A stretch of DNA of 32,689 nucleotides from Spirosoma fluviale (lineage in GTDB: Bacteria; Bacteroidota; Bacteroidia; Cytophagales; Spirosomataceae): the NCBI GenBank assembly GCA_945906795.1, contig CAMDRO010000024.1, forward strand, positions 1 through 32,689, written 5' to 3'. The notes beneath the pieces were generated by a model, which was given only the letters and a program-made list of their open reading frames with translations, searched no databases and was not told the origin of the DNA. Each line of letters opens with the position of its first letter. The stretch's first letter is position 1. The translations under genes were made by a program, and so were the position numbers. This document shows, piece after piece, positions 27,266 through 32,689 of the stretch.

Positions 27266-30097
27266 TTATAATTTTGCTTCTATTCCTATAATCTGTACCA
27301 CGGTTTGTGCTACAGATGCTTTTGGATTTACCGCTACAAAATACACATCTTGCATACCTGTTGTCGCTTGAATATCAACTTTAATGGCCGGCATGGGTGC
27401 ACCACGACGCATTCCACCGCCACCACCACCAGCTTGTGCTGGAGTAGCTGGAGCCACTACTGGAGTTCCTAAAGGAGCGCCTTTTTGAGCCGCATTTGGA
27501 TTAGCAGCCGCTGGAGGACCACCAAAACTTGCTTGAGAAACCGCAATGAAACTCGTTTTACCAATCACCGGACCTGTAGGAGAACCCACATGCACCTCAA
27601 TCACCCCACCTGAAGCATTAGATCTGCCAGGCGCAGTAGCTGTAATATCCAATGATTTGATTCCTGTTAAATCAATGGACTTGAATCCAACAAACGGATT
27701 TTGACCGATCATGTTGGTTGAGCGAGAAGGAGTGATTAATTGCTCGATACCTGCTTGCACATCTGCTTTTTCTGGATTTAAAAATGGATGGCGTAATAAA
27801 ACCCATTTCTCAGATTGTACAGGGGCCATCTTTTTGTTACCCTTATCTAAATAAGTGGCACGAACGACGAAAACACCTTTCGTGGTAGCCTGATCTTGAG
27901 GAATCGTTGGCGAAAGATCACCTTTCAATCCGATCGAATTATTCGCTTTGGGATCTGATAAACTCATGATGTACGTTACCATGGTTTTAGCATCTGCTTT
28001 TGAAATTTGAGGATGGGCAGCCATCGCATGATCACCCCAAACTCCATTTCCACCGGCAATCACTTTGTCGGATAAATGATCAATCATATTTTGACCTTTA
28101 TATTTTTCCGCCACTTCTTGGTAGCTAGGTCCTACGGAACGCACATTTTTGATGTGACAAGATTTACAATCACTCTGATTAATCAATCTCAAACCAGCAG
28201 ATGCAAACAATTCACTGTCGGCCTTCCGGTGTGACTGCGCCATTTCAATCGGATCGTAACCAGAAGGAATATAATCCAGCGTAGTAGCTACGGCATCTTC
28301 TTTAATTCCATTTCCTAATATTCCGTCTTCTTTATCTTTGACAGTCACCTGATAATTGATTTTTTGACCTGGGAAATAAAATGATTTATTGGCCGTATTT
28401 AAAACAATGTCAACTTCCGGTGCTTCGTTACCTACTAATACTTCTAGTGAATTCGTATTGCTAGCTCCTTTTGCATCGGTAGCTTTTAAGGTTACTTGGT
28501 ATGTGCCTGGATTTGTTAAAAATAATTCAGCGCTGGCCCCTTTTAACGTTTTCACTAAAGTGCCTAATTTTTTAACGGTCCACGTATAGGTTAAGGCATC
28601 GCCATCAAAATCTTTGGTGCCTTCAGAAGACAATGTTGATTTGAAAGGAGCCGCACCTTTTAATTTAGATGCTGAAATTTCTACTTGAGGTTTACGGTTT
28701 CCTCCTTGGTACTCAACTTTCACTAAGCGTGCATTGTCGTTTCCTTTAAACCAAGCAGAACCATATTCCAATACGTATAAATCGCCATCAGGACTAAAGC
28801 TCATGTCGATGGCAGAGCCGAAATTTTGATTAGGCAGAAAACGCTCCATGGATTTGTAATTTCCTTTTTCATCCATGGTTACGGCCATAATCCAACCGCG
28901 CATAAATTCAACAATTAACCATTTTCCTTCATAATAAGCTGGAAAAGCTCTTTTGGCTGTAGGAAAATCAGAACGATGATATACAGGTCCGCCCGTTGCA
29001 CTTCTACCCGCGGCTCCCATCAATGGGAACTCTTCAGAATTAGCATAAGGGTACCATAAAAAAGCATTTTGTGCTGGGGGCAACTCGCGTAAACCTGTAT
29101 TATTTGGAGAATCGTTGATTGGATTCACCGGATTATACTTAGGCCCTATCGCTAAAGTCTCGAAATTAAAGTCGGTATATGGAAAATTATTCCCGATAAA
29201 ATAAGGCCAACCGAAAAATCCAGGTCCTTTAGCTTGATTAAATTCATCATATCCACGAGGTCCTTTAGGTCCATCCACAGAAGCATCTGGGCCTACTTCG
29301 CCCCAATAAATAAATCCGGTTTTTGAGTCAACATTTACACGCCAAGGATTTCTGTGTCCCATCGTGTAAATTTCAGGCTTCGTTTTTGGCGTTCCTACAG
29401 GGAATAAATTTCCTTTAGGGATCGAATACGTACCATCTTTTTCAGGATGAATACGCAAGATTTTACCACGTAAATCATTGGTCGAGGCGGCACCTCTTTG
29501 ATCATCCCAATAGGCTTGGCCCGGACGTTCGTCAATAGGTGAATACCCATCGTTATTGCTATTACTTGTATTGTTACCTATGGTTAAAAATAAGTTTCCA
29601 GATTTGTCAAAAGTCATTCCACCACCAGTATGGCAACATTCCTCACGTTGAACTGGGACATCTAATACGATTTTTTGTTGGTCTACTAATAACTCCTCAC
29701 CCTTTAATTCGATACGAGCCAACACGTGTTTCTTCTCCGTAGGATGTGCATAATACACATAAAGCCAATGATTTTCTTTAAAGTTAGGATCTAAAATAAT
29801 TCCTTGTAAACCTTCTTCCGCTTCGCGAATGGTACCGATCCGATTGGTATATTTCGTGTTTACATTAATGTGCGCAAGCACTTTCGTTTGCTTCGTTTTG
29901 GGATCAAATTGCTTGACGTCACCCTTACGTTCGGCCAATAGAATTCGACCATCAGGTAGAAAAGTCATCATCATAGGCTCGTCTAGCTTTTCAGCCAGGA
30001 CTGATTTGACAAATCGATTTTCATCAGGAGATTGCGCAAAAGAACTTGACATATGTAAAAAACATAAACAAGCTAATAGAGTGTAAATTTTGTTCAT
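27266..30097 (-). CDS. PQQ-dependent sugar dehydrogenase with PKD, cytochrome c and carbohydrate-binding domains
   Basis: 943 aa exported multidomain protein. The signal peptide is residues 1-21. Residues 28-465 form a glucose/sorbosone-dehydrogenase beta-propeller, with ECCHTGGGMTFDKSGNLFLTIG (His156 as the likely catalytic base) and YTMGHRNPWRVNVD. Residues 470-556 are a PKD domain (DFDGDALTYTWTV, GTYQVTLKATDAKG). Residues 625-715 are a cytochrome c domain with heme motif CKSCH at 644-648 and Met692 as probable axial ligand. Residues 740-943 resemble a CBM6-type domain (FKSIDLTGIKSLDI, DVYFVAV), interrupted at about 857-904 by a Pro/Ala/Gly-rich segment with a Gly6 run. Sugar oxidation could thus pass electrons to the attached heme. 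It is first gene of the operon. Confidence 0.9.
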   Translation of the reverse strand: MNKIYTLLACLCFLHMSSSFAQSPDENRFVKSVLAEKLDEPMMMTFLPDGRILLAERKGDVKQFDPKTKQTKVLAHINVNTKYTNRIGTIREAEEGLQGIILDPNFKENHWLYVYYAHPTEKKHVLARIELKGEELLVDQQKIVLDVPVQREECCHTGGGMTFDKSGNLFLTIGNNTSNSNNDGYSPIDERPGQAYWDDQRGAASTNDLRGKILRIHPEKDGTYSIPKGNLFPVGTPKTKPEIYTMGHRNPWRVNVDSKTGFIYWGEVGPDASVDGPKGPRGYDEFNQAKGPGFFGWPYFIGNNFPYTDFNFETLAIGPKYNPVNPINDSPNNTGLRELPPAQNAFLWYPYANSEEFPLMGAAGRSATGGPVYHRSDFPTAKRAFPAYYEGKWLIVEFMRGWIMAVTMDEKGNYKSMERFLPNQNFGSAIDMSFSPDGDLYVLEYGSAWFKGNDNARLVKVEYQGGNRKPQVEISASKLKGAAPFKSTLSSEGTKDFDGDALTYTWTVKKLGTLVKTLKGASAELFLTNPGTYQVTLKATDAKGASNTNSLEVLVGNEAPEVDIVLNTANKSFYFPGQKINYQVTVKDKEDGILGNGIKEDAVATTLDYIPSGYDPIEMAQSHRKADSELFASAGLRLINQSDCKSCHIKNVRSVGPSYQEVAEKYKGQNMIDHLSDKVIAGGNGVWGDHAMAAHPQISKADAKTMVTYIMSLSDPKANNSIGLKGDLSPTIPQDQATTKGVFVVRATYLDKGNKKMAPVQSEKWVLLRHPFLNPEKADVQAGIEQLITPSRSTNMIGQNPFVGFKSIDLTGIKSLDITATAPGRSNASGGVIEVHVGSPTGPVIGKTSFIAVSQASFGGPPAAANPNAAQKGAPLGTPVVAPATPAQAGGGGGGMRRGAPMPAIKVDIQATTGMQDVYFVAVNPKASVAQTVVQIIGIEAKL

Positions 30098-30223
30098 AAA
30101 CAGGTTGAATTAATTATATTACAAAAATGATACAATAATCAATCAATTAAAAATTTAGCATTTATTTTGCTACCAAAATTGAATATTTGTCGACAAATTT
30201 GTTTTCAACTAACCTTAGGACCT

Positions 30224-30649
30224 ATGAAATTGTTTATTCTTTTAATTTTATTGCCTTTGCATTCCTTATTTAGCCAGGCGAAAACAGAACAAAAGGAAAT
30301 TGAGCTCGTGCTAAAAACACAAGTAAACTTATGGAATAAGGGGGATGTTCCAGGATTCATGGAATACTATGAAAAATCGGAAGACCTAAAGTTTATTGGC
30401 AAAAATGGGATTACAAGTGGCTGGAAAACTACTTTACAACGATACCTCACTACGTATCCAGATCAGGAAACGATGGGGAATTTAACGTTTGACATCAAGG
30501 AAATCGACATAACGGCTGGTAAAACGGCATGGATTTTAGGAAAATGGCAATTAGTACGCCCTAAAAAAGGAGATGTGGGTGGATATTTCACCATTTTAAT
30601 GAAAAAAATTAAGGGCCGTTGGCTCATTGTCAGAGACCATACAAGTTGA
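30224..30649 (+). CDS. Secreted SnoaL/DUF4440-like protein (NTF2 fold)
   Basis: 141 aa from the ATG at 30224; an in-frame TTG at 30167 would place a non-signal segment ahead of an obvious signal peptide, MKLFILLILLPLHSLFSQ, so the ATG is preferred. The mature protein has the DUF4440 layout: KEIELVLKTQVNLWNKGDVPGFMEYYEKSEDLKFIGKNG, then AWILGKWQLVRPKKGDVGGYFTILMKKIKGRWLIVRDHTS, the last strand with W-x-I-V-x-D-H being typical. These are small cone-shaped NTF2-like folds that bind ligands or catalyse simple reactions. No catalytic residues can be assigned. It is monocistronic, divergent from the PQQ dehydrogenase, and converges on arsC with a 1-nt gap. Confidence 0.82.
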   Translation: MKLFILLILLPLHSLFSQAKTEQKEIELVLKTQVNLWNKGDVPGFMEYYEKSEDLKFIGKNGITSGWKTTLQRYLTTYPDQETMGNLTFDIKEIDITAGKTAWILGKWQLVRPKKGDVGGYFTILMKKIKGRWLIVRDHTS

Positions 30650-30650
30650 C

Positions 30651-31250
30651 CTACACCCTCGAAAAAACGTAAAACATTTCGCTGGCGATTTGTTTGGATC
30701 GTTCGTCATATTTTATAGGCTCGAGATCAGTATCATCAAACTCCTTAGGATCCTCATATCGAACGGGGATTCTTGCTTCGGCGCCAGGGATAAACGGACA
30801 ATTTTCATCTGCATGGGAGCAGTTCATAATGCTTGCGAAAATCCCATGGGGATTAATGAAATCGTCATACAATTTTGAAAAGATAATGATGGGTCTGACG
30901 TCTTTTTCTTGTAAAATAAAATAGATGGGGTTTGAGTGGCCATGTTTTGAAATGATAAAGCCTGAACGCTCCAAAGAATGAATGGTTCGTTCATTGCAGG
31001 CCGTCACTTCCACACCACCGGAGTAGCACAAAGCCGGTATTTCAAAATAATCCGCAGCCGTTTGTGCCCAAATTTGGGAAAATTGTGATCGCCGTGAATT
31101 ATGCGTGCAAATGAAATTTAGTCGGATGGGCTGACCCTTCTCACGCTTTGATTTGATGTAATCGATTAAGGGCTGAAGAACAGATTTACGCGCATCAGAT
31201 ATTTCAAGCGATAAAATTGATTCTATATTTTCGTTTAGCGTAATATTCAT
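30651..31250 (-). CDS. arsC: ArsC, thioredoxin-type arsenate reductase (low-molecular-weight phosphatase fold)
   Basis: 199 aa from the ATG at 31250. It reduces arsenate to arsenite. The phosphate-binding loop is CTHNSRR (Cys48-x5-Arg54). The redox shuttle pair of thioredoxin-linked ArsC is Cys144 and Cys151 in NCSHADENCPFIPG, seven residues apart as in plasmid pI258 ArsC, so three cysteines for the disulfide relay are in place. YEDPKEFDDTD supplies the acidic loop. About 40 residues precede the P-loop strand, longer than the usual 130-aa enzyme. An in-frame TTG at 31271 would overlap arsI and is rejected. It is the last gene of the arsR operon, 11 nt after arsI. Confidence 0.9.
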   Translation of the reverse strand: MNITLNENIESILSLEISDARKSVLQPLIDYIKSKREKGQPIRLNFICTHNSRRSQFSQIWAQTAADYFEIPALCYSGGVEVTACNERTIHSLERSGFIISKHGHSNPIYFILQEKDVRPIIIFSKLYDDFINPHGIFASIMNCSHADENCPFIPGAEARIPVRYEDPKEFDDTDLEPIKYDERSKQIASEMFYVFSRV

Positions 31251-31261
31251 CTTATATTCAA

Positions 31262-31768
31262 TTAGCAACAACCGGAACTTGGTGCGCAGGTGTTAACGGT
31301 CGTTAATTCAGATAAGTTTATTTGTTCTTTTTGAGAAACGGGTGGCATGCAGCAAGCGGACGTATCTTGTGAAGCATAATGCGGATCATTAAATTCAGCA
31401 TCTTCATGGAAGTAGTAAACTTCCCATTGAACACCATCGGGATCTGTGGCCCAAAATTTATCTTGAATCGCATAGCAGCATGAGGTACCAATTTCCTCCT
31501 TAGATACTATTCCTTGAGTACTTGCTTTAACTAATAATTCAGACATTTCTTCGAAGGTTTCCATTTGAAAACCTAGATGTCCAAAATTTGGCTGAACGCG
31601 TTCGGGGTTTTCAATAAATGATATGATTAAAGAAGGTTTTTCCAAAATATATTTGGCATAACCCGGCTTAATTTTGTCGGCAGCCTGACCAAAGAAAGTG
31701 GTGTAAAAATTCACTGAAGCCGCTAAATTGCTGACATAAAGTGACACATGCATACGTGGAAAGCTCAT
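31262..31768 (-). CDS. arsI: ArsI/CadI-family VOC protein (heavy-metal or organoarsenical resistance)
   Basis: 168 aa from the ATG at 31768, which is 2 nt after the arsR stop; an in-frame TTG at 31777 would overlap arsR and is less likely. It is a vicinal-oxygen-chelate fold of two beta-alpha-beta-beta-beta units. Probable metal ligands are His7 (RMHVSLYV), His64 (FGHLGF) and Glu116 (WEVYYF). The diagnostic CCYAIQDKFWATDPDG contains the vicinal Cys97-Cys98 that bind trivalent organoarsenicals in ArsI. The tail adds more thiols, ACCMPP and a terminal GCC. ArsI cleaves the C-As bond of methylarsenite and related compounds; CadI-like cadmium-responsive proteins share this sequence type. The operon context favours arsenic. 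Confidence 0.88.
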   Translation of the reverse strand: MSFPRMHVSLYVSNLAASVNFYTTFFGQAADKIKPGYAKYILEKPSLIISFIENPERVQPNFGHLGFQMETFEEMSELLVKASTQGIVSKEEIGTSCCYAIQDKFWATDPDGVQWEVYYFHEDAEFNDPHYASQDTSACCMPPVSQKEQINLSELTTVNTCAPSSGCC

Positions 31769-31770
31769 AA

Positions 31771-32106
31771 TTAACAACAGTTTGATTTTTGTATTTTATT
31801 ATAATCATCAAAGAATGCTCCAAATAAATGGCTTAATTCCGCCCATTTTTCTGGATTAATGCAATAACAAACAGACACCCCTTCAATCGTTCCTTGAATA
31901 AACCCGATTTCCTTTAATTCACGTAAATGTTGGGAAATAGTTGCCTGGGCAAGTCCTAATTCCTGTACCAAATCTCCATTGATACAAGTTGTAGACCTGA
32001 CCAAATACTGCAATATCGCTATTCGGGCTGGATGTCCTAAAACCTTAGCCATGTGTGCTATGGCATTTTGTTCCATTGAAAACAAATCGGTTTTGGTAAT
32101 TCCCAT
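31771..32106 (-). CDS. arsR: ArsR-family metalloregulator
   Basis: 111 aa winged-helix repressor. The helix-turn-helix covers about residues 42-66 (NGDLVQELGLAQATISQHLRELKEIG), preceded by MAKVLGHPARIAILQYLV, typical of ArsR/SmtB proteins. Candidate arsenite-binding thiols are Cys in STTCING, the CYC motif in SVCYCINP and the C-terminal SNCC; this is not the ELCVCDL box of the classical type, so the sensing site may differ. It should repress the arsR-arsI-arsC operon and be released by As(III). A 16-bp palindrome lies 9 nt upstream of its ATG and is the probable operator. Confidence 0.93.
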   Translation of the reverse strand: MGITKTDLFSMEQNAIAHMAKVLGHPARIAILQYLVRSTTCINGDLVQELGLAQATISQHLRELKEIGFIQGTIEGVSVCYCINPEKWAELSHLFGAFFDDYNKIQKSNCC

Positions 32107-32115
32107 GATCTATTA

Positions 32116-32131
32116 TAATATTGCAATATTA
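32116..32131. promoter_or_regulatory. Palindromic ArsR operator overlapping the promoter
   Basis: TAATATTGCAATATTA is a perfect 16-bp palindrome, 9 nt upstream of the arsR ATG. ArsR dimers bind AT-rich palindromes of this kind. On the minus strand its first eight bases, TAATATTG, match the -7 consensus TAnnTTTG in seven of eight positions, so bound repressor would sit directly on the promoter. Confidence 0.8.
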
Positions 32132-32154
32132 CGATTAATAGATTTGAATTACAA
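32124..32154 (-). promoter_or_regulatory. Predicted promoter of the arsR operon
   Basis: On the minus strand TTG (32152-32154) is followed by exactly 20 nt and then TAATATTG (32124-32131), one mismatch from the Bacteroidota -7. The spacing equals that of the tRNA-Leu promoter. The -7 half overlaps the ArsR palindrome. Confidence 0.6.
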
Positions 32155-32180
32155 GAGTCAAATTAAAAAATTACAAAAAA

Positions 32181-32689
32181 TTAATGATCTCCCTTCCTTT
32201 TGAGCAATACGCCTCCAGCAGCCTCTTTGATGATATTCGTAAAAATGAAGGCATTGGAATCATATTCGAGAACTAAATTTCTTAAATGCCTAACCTCGAA
32301 ACGCGTCATGATGGTATACAGAATATCGGTCGGATGACTCACATCAAAACTATCTTTCATAAATCCTCGTTCCCCTTTGTATACGGTAATCCCCTTTCCC
32401 ATTTGCATGACAACAGCTTTTTTGATCTCCTCATGGTTTTTGGAAATAATCGTCACGCCGATGTATTCCTCTAAACCTTCGACTACGTAATCGATGCTCC
32501 GAGTGGCAATAAAATAAGTCAGCATGGCATAGAGTGCCGTAACCATTCCTAAGCCAATCGCTGCGATTAAAAACAAGATCACATTGATCCCTAAAATGAT
32601 TTCAGAAATGGTGAAACCGGAGCGCCTCAAGGTATATAAGGCTAATACTTCAATCCCGTCGATGGCACAACCACCCCTCATTCCCAAGC
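32181..32689 (-). CDS. YitT/DUF2179-family membrane protein (C-terminal part)
   Basis: The gene enters from the right edge, so the N-terminus is missing. The visible 169 residues begin with a loop GGCAIDGIEVLALYTLRRSGFTISEIILG, then hydrophobic helices (ILFLIAAIGLGMVTALYAMLTYFIATRSIDYVVEG), and end with a soluble DUF2179 domain (GVTIISKNHEEIKKAVVMQMGKGITVYKGERGF ... TIMTRFEVRHLRNLVLEYDSNAFIFTN). This is the architecture of the YitT family, whose function is not well established. The Met near 32687 is internal, not a start. Its stop is 50 nt upstream of the arsR palindrome; no terminator hairpin is obvious between them. Confidence 0.85.
   Translation of the reverse strand, partial: LGMRGGCAIDGIEVLALYTLRRSGFTISEIILGINVILFLIAAIGLGMVTALYAMLTYFIATRSIDYVVEGLEEYIGVTIISKNHEEIKKAVVMQMGKGITVYKGERGFMKDSFDVSHPTDILYTIMTRFEVRHLRNLVLEYDSNAFIFTNIIKEAAGGVLLKRKGDH

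Noticed and set aside
31769-31777. TTG start for arsI overlapping arsR
   Set aside because: The ATG at 31768 lies 2 nt after the arsR stop and gives the normal ArsI N-terminus.

Overview
The window looks like chromosomal DNA from a member of the Bacteroidota, most likely of the order Cytophagales. The evidence is an AT-rich sequence, the absence of Shine-Dalgarno-like leaders, and several promoters of the TTTG / TAnnTTTG type used by the Bacteroidota sigma factor. The clearest of these lies just upstream of tRNA-Leu. The protein content fits too: a PQQ sugar dehydrogenase fused to cytochrome c, GH88 and GH105 hydrolases, a 656-aa GyrB, and an SSS symporter with a large soluble insertion. The order-level assignment is inference. 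I see no insertion sequence, integrase, phage gene, rRNA or CRISPR array, and no gene-free stretch over 300 bp.

Layout. 1-2503 (minus) holds protein quality control: tig, clpP and the start of clpX, in the familiar order tig-clpP-clpX but with a terminator after tig, preceded by tRNA-Leu(TAG). 2614-4422 (plus) holds a 36-codon one-helix membrane ORF, 3 nt ahead of an SSS symporter. The symporter converges on, and overlaps, a cyclophilin lipoprotein gene (4403-4984). 5066-9912 is a carbohydrate locus: an MFS transporter divergent from two Gfo/Idh/MocA dehydrogenases and a TIM-barrel sugar isomerase/epimerase, closed by a strong terminator. 10016-19462 (minus) is a long same-strand run: gyrB, a 72-aa orphan, ppk1, a CNT nucleoside transporter, dnaG, a 169-aa exported protein and an outer-membrane barrel. 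19590-21110 (minus) is purH.

21215-30097 is a second carbohydrate region. It holds GH88, KduD, a divergent PhyH-type dioxygenase, and a tight minus-strand operon of PQQ dehydrogenase/cytochrome c, a MatB-like acyl-CoA ligase and GH105. GH88 and GH105 act on unsaturated uronides and KduD acts on the ketouronate product, so this part probably handles the end of uronate-polysaccharide breakdown. No polysaccharide lyase, KduI, KdgK or SusCD pair is present here. 30224-30649 is a SnoaL/DUF4440-like secreted protein. 30651-32106 (minus) is an arsR-arsI-arsC arsenic operon with a 16-bp perfect palindrome over its predicted promoter, and no efflux pump. A truncated YitT/DUF2179 membrane protein runs off the right edge.

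Most genes are recognisable. The least explained items are the 36-aa membrane peptide, the 72-aa gyrB-ppk1 linker gene, the 169-aa protein with its outer-membrane barrel, and the context of the MatB-like ligase. All family assignments come from reading motifs, without database searches.
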